From assembly GCA_900660155.1 (NCBI GenBank), contig CABFPE010000279.1:300384-364383 (forward strand): a stretch of 64,000 nt of DNA. The letters run 5' to 3'. How positions within the stretch are numbered: the first letter of the stretch is position 1; each line of letters begins with the position of its first letter. Origin of the DNA: Hofstenia miamia. Lineage: Eukaryota > Xenacoelomorpha > Acoela > Hofsteniidae. Under the pieces are notes generated by a model that did no database searches, had not been told where the DNA came from, and saw nothing but the letters and a program-made list of their open reading frames with translations. Positions 42,701 to 56,467 of the stretch are shown here, piece by piece. Both the position numbers and the translations under genes were made by a program.

Positions 42701-43892
42701 TGGTCAGACACATAAAATGCCTTTGAACTAGAGCTAACAACAACAACGTAGAAACTTTGTTTATCTCCTTCTTTAGAATTACTAAAATATATATTTAAAA
42801 TAAATTTTGTTGTTTCAAGGAAAATCTACTAAAAGCCTTACTTTTGTTGAATAAGAATCTCTGAAGTGATTGGATATAAATCGTTGGAAAAATTTTCATC
42901 TTCAGCAGGCACATAAATAAACAACAGTGAACCGTCGATCTTAACCATGCTTTGAGTAGAAATGCCAATTGCATAAGATTCCATATCTCCAGTATTTTCA
43001 AAAACCACTGAATTGCCGAATAAGGAATTATAATCACTCAGATCATAAGTATTGAAATAGTCTTCAGGTGAACCGACAGGCAAGTCTTGAAATCGATTGC
43101 AAACACCTAAGTAACTGTATAATGGCAACTATTTAATGAATATCTAGCAGCACTAATATTAAGAATGCGTTTGATCGAAATTGATATGTGCATGCGAAAG
43201 TTATCTCTAAATATATCGCTATCTGAATAATAATGGAGAACTTACCCAGTGAACAGCCTTTGACAACAAAGTTGAACCCAAAATCTTCCAAATCACCGAT
43301 ATTTACTAACACTTGGCCACTACTTGTCTTAATGCCCAAAATATGAATCTCAGCATATTTTGCAACTACCATGATGGGCTCAAATGAGACTGTGAAAATT
43401 CCATTATTTACAGAAGCCTTATGCACCTAAGCAAATACCAAAATTAATAAAACACTGTAAAATCCATGCGGACAGAAATATCAAAATTTTAAATCCATAT
43501 TCTAATGACATATGGTCAGCGTTGACAAAAAGTGTATTCTTTATTTAAAAAAATGTTTTTTCCTCTTAGACTCACCTCAAAGTACTGAAATTCTGTGAAA
43601 ACAAATGTATAGCAAACATCGAATTAATATGATAAACTTATCAAGATTCATTTTTCGTTTCATACACGTAAACAAAATACAAGTTTTGCTATTTTTTCAG
43701 TAGAAAATCGGTTATGAAAGTACGAATGAACGAAACCAAAAAATATTTTTCAAACTTTCCTTAAAGTTCTATATAAATTTGAAATAAAAACATTTAAAAA
43801 ACATTGCAAAAAAGTTGTTTTAAACTGTGTTTAAAACATGTCTTAAGCAGGTCCTGTTTAAAGCATGACAGCACTGCAATATGGTAGAATAT

Positions 43893-43931
<39 letters not shown>

Positions 43932-46900
43932 GAATATCATACAAGAGTGTCGCGCTCCGATTGAGGAAGATCAGGTAATCCTTCAACATAAGCAACTGTT
44001 CGCGGAATATTTCTTTCACCGGCAACATCCGGTTCAAAATAAGTATTTCCATATGCATTCAACCTAAGATCAAATGATAAATCGCTAAATCTTTTATCTG
44101 ATTGATATTCGAACTACTAAAAAATATAACTCCTACCTGGTAAACACTCTGAAATGTACTTCTGTTACTGTTTCAGAAGAAGATAACTTGCCGATCAGCT
44201 GAGTAAGAAAAGAAACTCCAAGGAATTTTATAACCAACACGTTACTCTGAAAGGAAAATATTAAACAATAGGGACAAATATTTAAAAATTTCAGAAAACT
44301 AAACTGAAAACAATAAAAGTGAAACCTATTTGCCTTGGGTAATTGGACAATAAGCTAAGTTATTTATTGCCTCATTTTTATTTTTTATACTGTAAATCGT
44401 AAGCTATGTTTGGTTATGTATATAACAGAAAGGTACATATAGATGATGAAGTTCAAAGTTCAAACCGTATTAGGAGTCCAGACGTCTGCAAATATGTAGT
44501 CTTCGATATTTGAGAAATCCAGGCTATCTTGCAAAGAAATTAAGGAAGAGTTGCTATCAGTTGAAGCAGGAAGAGCGAAGTCATTGTCATAACATTGCCG
44601 TTCTAAAATAAATTAAATTGGTTTATAAAATATAGAACATACACATATTTAAATTACGCATTTAATGTGCATTTACCATATGTTGTAGTTGCTTTTGAAA
44701 CAGTTTCAGTTGAAGTTGTTGCTGCAGACGAAAATGATGTAAAATTACTTCGTGCTGATGATGGAAGAGAAGTTGAAGCGGTTCCAGTAGTACGTTCAAT
44801 TGAAGTTGTTGCTGTAGAAAAATATGATGTTAATTTAGTTGGTGCTAAAACTTCACTGGTAGTAGTATATTGTTGGCAACATTCTATTCTTTCGTCCGAC
44901 TGGTCAGAACATTGATTAATTCCATCACACATAATATTACGAGGAAATGGACTTAGAGCCCGCAAATCATCAAAACAAACAAAAGTATCAGGGTCCATGC
45001 GCTGAATGCCTAAATTGAATTGATTGAGCTGCATAATTTGGCCAATAAAGCTATATCACAAAAACGACTAATGCTAAACACTTGATTATTAATAAAGTAG
45101 AAAATTAAATAAACTTTTTGAGATATGATGATCAAATTAAAAATAACAGCATAGTTTTATCAGCGAACAAGAGTATTACTTTATGAGCGGTAAAAGCGCA
45201 AATGTAAGATTTCCTGTATATAGTAAAAATATTTTGCATTAATATTATATATATATATATATATACATTAAATTTATAAACACAATTTAAAACAATACTT
45301 GGAATATACACACATTAAATTTAAAAAATAATACTTAGATAGCAAATGTAGGGTTACTTAATAATTATTTAAAACCTTATTTGAAAAATATAAAAAACGT
45401 ACACACGGATTCATCTTCGTCATCCCCCAAAGGACAGTCAACAATTCCATCGCACAGTTGACACTTGTGTACACAAGGGCATCCCCGTTCACCGTATTCG
45501 GAGCGATTGTTGTACTTATCAAAATTCGATACATAGACATCGTTGGTCAACTTGCATCGCATATGATGAATGCTGTTTTCGTCACATTCATACTTAGGGC
45601 AACAATCTTGCTCATCTGATTGATCTCTGCAATCATAGTGTCCGTCGCATACCTTTAAATGATCAACACATTCGCCAGATTCATGACAAGAAAACTGCCC
45701 ACGTTGGCATACATTACAACTAAACAGCGCATCAATAGATCAAAAGATTTTTTGATTGAGCAGTAAAGATTAACAATGAAGACAAATTTATCCAATTGCA
45801 CACATTAAGGAGGAATAAAATATATCGCATTTCGAAATCTATCATCTCGGTTGAAGATTTTTAACAAGTCGCCTACAACTAGAAAATTAGGATTTTAACC
45901 CGTTGCTGTTGAAAAGTACTTTAAATGAATTGAGGGAAAATTTACTATTGACAAGACTAAATAATTTTGCAAACAGGCCTATTGACAGGTGTTAAATCCC
46001 TTGCGCCAACAAACCTTTTTATACTTGCGAATTATAGTAATGGAGATTGCAGACAAGCATTAAACCGTTGTTTGACATAGACATCCCAGGACAAAGAGCA
46101 AGTTGCAAATAATGTTTATTAGTATCGAAATTTCACTTGCAAAAGACATGTTATAAGATGAAGATGTGCCTGAACATTATAAAATGAAATTTCAGGAAGC
46201 TTTTGCAATATTTACAAGAATAAGAAGCGGAAACGCCACAAATCAGAAGTTTGCAAAATCCTTTTATATTTCATTTCATCTCACCCACTTCCATTAAATT
46301 ACTACGACGATTTATACCCCTAATGGTCTACTATCCACAGCATTTGTGCCAAAAATGAAACACAATGTTAAAACAAAAAACAAAGATGTTGGGCAAACTA
46401 GATGGTCTTCGAGTTGTCTTAGAATTCGATGGTTGGACCAATAACGCAAAAAAGTAAATTACGCGACGTTCCTTTTAACTGAGCTTGACCAATGTTCTGG
46501 AAAATTGCATTAATTGCGAATTAATATCAAAGGTACTTGAAAATCAGGTTGTACATGTAATGCATCGTTCTGTCAAGCTGCAATTAGGGACTTTACAAAT
46601 GCTAATGCAGAAATCAAGAAGCAAAGGCTTGGTGCTCACATTGTTAACTTGATGTTAAAAAGTAATGCAAAATATAATGCCTCTGAAGAAAAGCAATGAA
46701 TTTTTTGTGAAGCATGTGGGAAAAGGACTTTGCGTAGATTTGTGGATGCCCACTGGAACAGCAGATCGGACCGCAAGAAGGAATTAAAGATCAAAAAAGG
46801 AAAAGTACTTCCAGGATATTAGAATTTTACCACATCGAATTGCGATATTAGAACCGCTGATTCAATGTGTCAAGAAGGCACAGTCTGACTCTTACAATTG

Positions 46901-49900
46901 GTCAGATTTGAATCAATTGGTAGGTGTGATACAGTATCAGCATTGGGATATCAGATTCTTGCTGGACAGAAAACGCAGTTACAAGTTTACTTAGTTTATG
47001 GATAGAGAAATGGAGACGTTTGAAGACGACTAGCTAGACAAGAACATTGAATAGGAGCGCTTGCATGGTCTGGGCATACAAGATGGATATTACAACGGGA
47101 TCTATTGCTGGCGAACTAAGAATTTTTCGCAATAAATATTAAAAAAGATTCCAACACCCGAAGTTGCAGTTGGACGTGTACTCAGTAGCTACAAAATGAT
47201 CCATCCTGCACAGTGAGAAAAATTATCCAGATGTTCCGGANGATCGGGCCGCAAGAAGGAATTAAAGATCAAAAAAGGAAAAGTACTTCCAGGATATTGG
47301 AATTTTACCACATCGAATTGCGATATTAGAACCGCTGATTCAATGTGTCAAGAAGGCACAGTCTGACTCTTACAATTGGTCAGATTTGAATCAATTGGTA
47401 GGTGTGATACAGTATCAGCATTGGGATATCAGATTCTTGCTGGACAGAAAACGCAGTTACAAGTTTACTTAGTTTATGGATAGAGAAATGGAGACGTTTG
47501 AAGACGACTAGCTAGACAAGAACATTGAATAGGAGCGCTTGCATGGTCTGGGCATACAAGATGGATATTACAACGGGATCTATTGCTGGCGAACTAAGAA
47601 TTTTTCGCAATAAATATTAAAAAAGATTCCAACACCCGAAGTTGCAGTTGGACGTGTACTCAGTAGCTACAAAATGATCCATCCTGCACAGTGAGAAAAA
47701 TTATCCAGATGTTCCGGATAATGCAAAGTATAATGAAGTAAAAGGCCAAGAGGAACTAGCTGGCATTGAGCTGGTACTTGTGATAAAAAATTTATAATTT
47801 TCTAAGTGATAGTTTTCGGTGTAATCCTATATTTCAACCTGTAATCCGGACATGTTAAAACGTAAATAGTAAAACATTTCAAACCCGTTACGGGTTCGAC
47901 CCGAGGCCAGCATCCAATATTGCAAAGAAGTGTATATTTAGCTTCAATTTTTATAAACGAAAATATTGAATAGAAAAATTGTCTGAATTTGTATGATAGG
48001 CCTATATATTTTACCGCTAAATTGCTACTGCAACAACACAATCTTATTAAAGGACTCAACTATGTTATTTGGCTTGTGCCGACAAAATTAACTCTCAACT
48101 AATCATTGTTAATTTCCAACAAAATGGGATAAATTCGAATTGCACAGTGTCTAGTTTCTAATTCTTCTATCAACTAAGAGCAGTAAAATGGCAGTTAAGT
48201 TGATAAAAACTATCGTCTAAAAAGACATTTTAACGACAATCTAGAGACCGAAAATTTATACTCTAACAAATTACATTAGAATGATTTTACAACTTACTCT
48301 ATCTCGTCAATACATCTAGTCCCATTTGCACTATTACAGTCACACTTGTTGTCACAAACTATAGAATGTCCCGCACAGTAGCAATAAGAGTTGTCGTTCG
48401 AATAACAGGCCATGGGGTGCGTATCATCACAATTACAGCCTAAATGGAGCAACAATATAACTAATTGTTTGTGGAATATATTGTACCGCAATTGGTTTCA
48501 TCAGAACCATCATCACAAACCGGCAATCCATCGCAAATATCCGACTCATTGTAACAACGCATCCCATTATCGCAACTGTGACCATCGGTGCATTCTAAAC
48601 AATATTTAATATTTGGAATGAACTGAGAAAGATTTCAATAAAACCTTCGTTAACAAACACAGCTTAATAATCAGCTGCGATTAAGATCAAGAATGCTGTT
48701 GTAACACTTCTTCCAAATGCAATAATAAATTAATATCATGTATATAATAAACAAATATACCGAGGCAATTGGCTTCATCACAGCAGCTATCCTCTTCATC
48801 GCAATTTCCGTCACATTGATACATAAAAGGAATGCACTCCTTAGTTGCGCCGCAGATGAAATGAGTTTTGTTGTCACATGTCACACACGGTTCGCCATAA
48901 CACACTAATTCTCCATTATAACAGGTACTAAACACAGAAGTGAACAAGTTAAATTTTACAAAACAATCTTGCGAGAGTAAAAGCTTAACATAATTATTTA
49001 ATGCTATTATTAATCATCAATACATATCATATTCAGTGGCGAAAAACCCCTTAAAAATCAGAGGGGCTTAAGGTTCGAAATTTTTTTACATTAGCCTTTG
49101 CAATTATTTTGCAACAACAGTACCTTCGGTGGCGGAAACTGATTTTACGCATTGTGCACCTCAATGAGTTTGGGAAATCTATCTATATATAAAAAACAGT
49201 TAAGCTTTTTTTTCATAAGAGCTAAACCTTAGAAATGCATGAACATTAGGTAAATCCTTTAAGAAATCGGAATTTTCAAGGAAAAATGGTTAATCTTTTC
49301 ATGTACTTCAGCCAGAGCAATACGCCTTAGCACAAATTATGGTCTTCAACATTGACCAAAAGATATTCTATGGCTCACGATTTCCAAATCTCCAAATAGG
49401 CTTGGAGAAATGAGTTGGAAATGATGGGAAAACTGTTTGTAGTTTTAAAGGCCACAAACTGTTTTAGAGACAATTTTGAAAACATTTTGGCTTTGCTTAG
49501 ACTGATAATTTTAATACCTATCAGTTCTTTTCAATCTACTTCAATATCAATATTTAGCACGTTTTCTTGAATAAATTTCAATATTCAAACTACTAGCTAC
49601 AACTCTAAATTTCAATTGAATAATGTGTAAAATATTATTGCAAAAATTCAAAAGACAACTGGTATTCATTTGTAAGCAAGTCAACTTTCATGAAAAAAGA
49701 TGTCTTGCAAAAATTTGTTTTCAGTGCAGTACCCCTCAAAAAAAATTCTATTTGCAGCATTTTTTCAATATTTTTCAGTTTTCTTATACTAAATGAGCAC
49801 ACATTGACAATCTAAAACAGAAATTAAATTTGTAAATAATTACTTTTAATAAATCATGTTCTCAATTTCATTTATTAAATTTTGCAGCAGTTGTCTCAGT

Positions 49901-52307
49901 CAAAATATTCTCCATTTCAAAATAAGCAAAAATTTGGTTTTGCAAAAATATTTTTGGCGTGCTTGTCATTTTTAGTAAATCCCGAATGTCTCAGTTTTTT
50001 AGTTGCCTTCCTCTCTATATGCAGACTCTTTTTCAGAAAGATACTGAATTGCTAATCATCAACTTCAAATCTCAGAAAATGTAGGACATGTGCTAATTAC
50101 AAAAATTTTAATTTTGAAAAGTTTTAGTATTTAACAGTTAAAATTTTGGAACAAATTTTCAAAATTCAATGGTCTTTTCTATTTTTGCGAAATAATTAAA
50201 AATTTCAGTTTGCGGTCAATAAGCTTGTACTTCCTTAGAAAAAAGAATAATTGAATAATGCATATTTATTTTAAGCATTGATACACAAAATTCTATTGAT
50301 TTACTCCTGTGAAAAGCTCATTTGTGTGTTACTAACATAATAATTTGGAAGTTTCCAAAACGTACAGTGATTATTGTAATAATTGTGTAATAATTAGTTT
50401 TACAATGTAATAAAAGGATGAGAAAATTAATAAAAACTTAATATATACAAAAATTTTGGTTTTAGGAAAACAAGGGGTTTAAGCTCCCCTTAGTCACCGA
50501 GGTTTAACGCCACAGAGGCTCCAAGAAAAAATTTAAAAAATTCACGATAGAAGTTGAAAGATTCTAAAGCCTGCCTTTTCACGCGATCTTAAAAGTTAAT
50601 TTCCAAATTTCTAAAAATCGAATAAGTAAAGTTCACGCACCAATACTGACAATCATCAATGCGTTTGTATTCGTTTTCTTTTAGAACTATTAGATTTCCA
50701 GTTTCTCTATCGACAAACTCTGTATAGCATGGGCAATCCAAATGGTGTACGCACTCTCCAGACACTAAATCACGAGAATTTAAGAAATGCATAGATCAAT
50801 TATTTGAAATAAAAATGATTAAATCTAGATTTCCATAGATTCCTACATTCCATGCAATACTTAGAAGGTTGATTCGAATGAAAGACATTTATGGAATATT
50901 AATAGGACTACAATATTTGTCCGCAGGACTCGTGTCATTCAAAATTTTTGACAAAGTAATAAGTTTCAAAAGGCAGTAAATTTTAAGTTCTAGAAAAACC
51001 TATTTTTGCATCACATTGTATTATTGTCTTGAGCAATGAATTGATAAATGTTATATAATTACATGTTTTTACACCCACAACAAAGAGCAAAAAACTATTT
51101 AAAAAATGATGACCTGCTGGACAGAAAGCAGAAGTCTTTTACAAAAATAGTCACGATATGTATGTTCCGATCAAAATTAGAGAAACATAGATTAATTATT
51201 TGAAATATTATTCACAATATATGACAATTAAAAGCAAATATTTTAAGGAAAAAGCACTAGCTACTTACAATCATCTAAAACATCGCTTTCTCCACAAAAA
51301 CATCCTTCAAAGCATGCCGTTGAAGAGTTGAGGGACATTTGTATTGCAGTGTCCAAGCCATACTGAGAAACGTCTTTACAATTTGGAGGTCGCATTGGTC
51401 CACAAATATCATACTTTTTACCGTCATTACACATTTTAGCTAAACAAAACACACTAAAGAGCTTGCTTATGCATAGCACATGCTTAACGTTGCTCGATCA
51501 GAAACTTGACAAATTTGAAAAAATATTATTCAACTTACGACAAAAATCTGCATTTCGCCATCCTTCTGCTATTACAGTGATTTGAGAACAATAGTCTGCG
51601 AAAGTGGTGAAAACGTTGCAAGTACATTCACAATCACCACCCTTGTCACACTCGCAGGTATCCTGGACGCAGCTATCATAAAAGGATTTAAGTATTGCTA
51701 AACAACTCTATTAAAACATATCTTGATTTCGAAACTTGCCTTCAGTAATGGATTTTCGACATTCCTCCCAAACGAGATCATTCAACATTCTTGAACAAAC
51801 ATTCTCAGCCCATGCTCGTCGTGCAGGATGTGCCTATAAACCATGAAAAGATTAAATTGCTCGCAAATATACAGATTTATTGAACACTTTTTAGGAACGA
51901 GCCCACATTTATGTGAATAATGAAAGCAACAACTGAAAATTTGTCATAACTAATGAAGATTTATGAGATATTTGACTTGATAATTTCTAGTATGTCCAAA
52001 CAACCGCATATTTGCATTGCTTGGATAACTGTGAATTTAATTAACGTCCACTATGCACTCAATCTTCATTGAAAACACTGCATTTAAAAAAATGGTAAGA
52101 AGGTATTTTAAGTAAAATTTATCATATGCATAAAAGATAAAGATTAACAAAAGATAAATTGTGGAAAGAACTATCGGGGACTGCATACCTCTTCCATTAA
52201 GCGTAGGTTGAAAAAATTTCAGAACAAAATTTTGCAAATACGCGGTGAAATTTCGTTGAAATGGTTGAGAACAAGTTGGCAAGGTTACTGCTGCGCACAA
52301 TAAAGAC

Positions 52308-52347
<40 letters not shown>

Positions 52348-54034
52348 ATGCGCATTGCACTTCTATCCTGTGGAAATGTGAAAAAATTAGGAATGAAACA
52401 TACTTGGTTATTTAAGAGATAGACAAACAAGAAAATCGAGAAAAGGAACCACCTTGGCTGAGGCAATGAAATAACTATGGCTGAATATTTGTAAAAAATT
52501 ATCGTGAATTTGATGTAGTGTTGTTAGCCTTGGAGAAATCATTTGAAGGTATTTCCGAATTTTTTAATTAGGTATTTAATATGGTTAGCAATCTAATTGA
52601 AGTGAATAAGATTATATTAACTCACATCGCAACCGATCAGTGGTGGTTCTTCTGGAGGCCCGCAGTTTCCATCCATCCAACTATCACCAAAGGCATTCGC
52701 GTCGTTCTCTTCGATTCCATTGCCACTAATGAAATCGTTCTTATGATCACCATCGTTGTTGCCACAAAGTCCGGAGAAAACTCCTGTAGTACCAACATTT
52801 TTATCAACAAGAATTTCAATTGTGGTTCCTAAAATATATTTTGTTCAAAAAATGTTACGAAATTTTAGAAGCTTACGATCATCGTAAAGTACTTGAAATT
52901 GGATTTCGGCATAATTGATGAATACGATATATTTAAATAAAGGTCGATGTAATATGATTATACTGCTGGAGTTATAAGGAAGTTGTAGTTGAGCACCATC
53001 CTTTTTGACACCCTGTGATCTTGTGAGGTCAAGTGTTAGTCCCCCTGGAAGCACAATTTCAACGGTTCTCGCGCATGTCACACCGTTGCTACCACAGTAT
53101 TCCGTTTGAGTCTAAAAATTTATGAAGATATTGAAAAAGTCAAAAGAATAATGAAAAATCCATTAAAAATGTTTAATAATCGATTGATGATTTAACTTGA
53201 AATAGAATTCAAAGAAACCAAGACCTTAAGATAATTTAACATAAAAAGGAAAGTGTTAGATTATTTTCCAAGAAATTTAAATAGAGGTGAATTTTGCTAA
53301 CAGACTTATGGAGAAGCTTCTCGTTAAAAATGAAACTCAAATATATTACCAAAACTTTAAATATTCTGTTTGAATTGACATTTGGGACGAAGTGAAAGAG
53401 AGTGTAGGTACAGAATCCTTGAAATGTATATCGTCTTTTGTCAAATGTTATGAAATGTGGATCACCATAAGCAATACACGAGTTAGGACAATCCTCTTCA
53501 GTACAGGTAAGTTCGCCGAAAGGGTTGCACTGACAGTTTTTGCATCCCCTATTTAAAAATACATTAAAAAATACTATAAATGTATTAACGTGCAATTGTT
53601 AGAAAATTAAGTCACACACTTACTTTCTAAATGATTCATTTTCTGATGGAAAATACTGTATTCCGTCAACAACACAAGGACAATCATTTTCTGGAACACA
53701 CATATTCCCCTAAAAATACCTTTCTTGAAATTAAGTTATACACGTTTAAATTTTCAAACATCGCCAATTTACATTAGAATGTATTTCTAGACATTTTTAA
53801 TTTCATTGTATAAAATCTTACAAATGCTAAAGACTTACGTTAGGTACGAATACGTATCCGTCCTTGCAAACGCACGCACTTTCAACTCTTTCGTCATCTG
53901 TACATTCTCTGTTTCTATTTGAGCATGTCTTTAGACATGAATTATAATTTTCAATGAATTGGCTGTTTGCAGGGCACATGCAGTTGGGTTCATGTGTGCA
54001 ACTGAAAGACCCACCTTGGCACACACTAAATTAT

Positions 54035-54070
<36 letters not shown>

Positions 54071-56423
54071 CCGTATTTGTCATGTAAGTTAAAGCACACG
54101 ACAAAATCTATTATACAACCAACCTTAATATAATTGTAAATCATTAATGAATAAAATTACCTACCATGTCGAACAGTGCTTTTGGCGAACATCGCCTGAC
54201 TGAAAAATTTTGCCATGATCTTCAGGGAAAACACTCTGGCAAGGGCAATCTTTAGCAGCGGTACAGTATCCATCCCCTTGACTCAGAGAGCCGGTATGAA
54301 CCTGAGATGGAAGAGGACAAACGCAACCATCAATGCAAGGTTCATCGCAATTTGCAATAAATTCACTATCGTATTTAGCGACATCAGAACAAGTACGGAA
54401 TTTGCAAGGATCAGTGCATTCGCTGTAAACGAGATTTGAACCCATTGGACAATCTCGCACTAAATAGCAGCATTCAAATTTTATGGCATTAGTAAAATTG
54501 TGTCTATATCTGTTACGATTAATGATTAAAAATCACGTGATAAGCCTATTTGAAAAACTCATTTGAAAATATATTTAAAGCCAATGTTGCACTTGGCGGG
54601 TTTTAACAACACAACTTAGTTGAGCGGGTTTATCAAGCCAACACGATTGTTATATATCTGATTAAATTATTAAAATATAGAAAGATCAAAGTACACGATA
54701 ATTTGTTTCTCTAGAGCAGCAATGAAACCCGCTCGAATGTCCTCTCGTAAAACGTTGAGTTACTTAACCAGCCAAATGAAACCAGAGCCTAAGTTTGGCT
54801 AACTGCAAAAAATAATTGAAAATAATAAAAATATAAAATGTTGACGGTAGTAGCAGTAAGGTATGCAATCACAATTGAAATTATTATAAATAAAAACATA
54901 ATTTACTTCAAAATTTCTAATATTTGTAAATAAAGAGCCTATATTTTCTTAATGCTACTAAATTATATTTAGCAGTAGAAATTAAAATTAAATATTACTT
55001 ACAGCAATCCTGACTAAAGGTTGCATTTGTTCTCCAGCTGTGAATAAAGAGTTGAGTTGCAGGGTCTACATGTTTTTTGGTATGACATTCATATACAAGA
55101 TGTTCAAACACAAAACAATGAGATGCCGAGGGATAGTTGAAAATACAAGCCTGATGGATGAAATCCCAAAATGTGTCAGAAAGCTTCTTCTTGCATTCTG
55201 CTGCAAAATGTTGCATCATATTTGAGCATTCAACTTGCGTTCGTACTAAACCTCCATCTGTGAAAATATCTCTAAAACGAAAAAACTGAAATTATGAAAT
55301 TCTAAAAACGTTTTCTGAAATGAATTTATTAATCTAGATATAGTTAGCCCTGTCTTCATATAAAAGCAATTCCCATATTACCCTTATATTTTCTTGAAGA
55401 AATACAAAACAAGCTAGTGCAGTTAATAATAACTTCTGCAACACTACAAACATGTAAATAAATAAACGCTTTCGATCTAATTAAGGTAGATGGCAATTAT
55501 ATACTGCATCTTTCAATAAATATTTAGAGAATATTGATACAAAACTCACTGCCTTAAGCAATAGTTTTTTACTATAGAATAGCAGTTAACCAAGAATTGA
55601 CAGTTACAGAATCATAGAAAATTACTTACGAGATAGCTGAACTCAACGGAATCAGATGAGGTGTACAAAGTTTACTTTGAAACCTGTCGAGGAAATTCTC
55701 GTTAATGCTTAACTGACTAAACACATCATCTTCGTCATCTTGACGGCCATTAAAGTTACCACAAAGTCCTTCTACCTAAGAAGAAACATTTACTCACTAT
55801 TAATTGAGATAACACTTGGAGGTAGTCAGGTTAATGGTGAAATTCTCACCTTATTTCTGTAACTGTAGGCCATTTGGATTCTAATGCGGTTATATCTGTT
55901 GTACAAAATGTAAATTGAATCTCCATTACTCGCAAGCGAAATATCTACTTCTGTGTATGATGTCGATGGATGATTCACATAAACACTTCGGAAATCTCCC
56001 TCCAAGTACAAGCTAAACATCGAAATATATAAATAACTATATATTTATACGGGTGCTAAGACTATGGGTTTTGTACTGAGCAACCGCGATCAGTTCGGCC
56101 TGTTAATGTCAAAAAATCATAATTTGAGTATGCGTGATAGTCTTAAAGTTTATTCAATAGTCACACACTGTCTAAAAAATATAGAAAAATGAAAAACAAG
56201 AAAAATATAGTAGGACGAATTGGAATTATTGATCATTTCAACCATTATAAATATGTTTTTACACAAATTTTTACATTTGCAATATCCTATAATATTTTTA
56301 GGTCGATATTAGCAGTTCTTAACAGCGAAAATGAGTTCCGGTCATGTCAAAAACAACTATTTCAGCCGGAATATGTCCAATTTTGGCCAGTTTTTTTATA
56401 TATTTAGCGATTTATACTTAGCG

Positions 56424-56467
<44 letters not shown>

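Noticed and set aside
43576-43592. Possible 17-nt exon between 43943 and 43426
   Set aside because: It has AG and GT borders but would shift the frame; the neighbours join in phase 0 without it.
44667-44915. Plus-strand frame of 82 codons over the Ser/Thr tail
   Set aside because: Antisense to the LDLa/Ser-Thr exon; low-complexity coding often leaves the opposite strand open.
46100-47780. An extra host gene in the 45.7-48.3 kb intron
   Set aside because: The broken frames carry hAT motifs (DGWTN) and many stops, so this is a transposon remnant.
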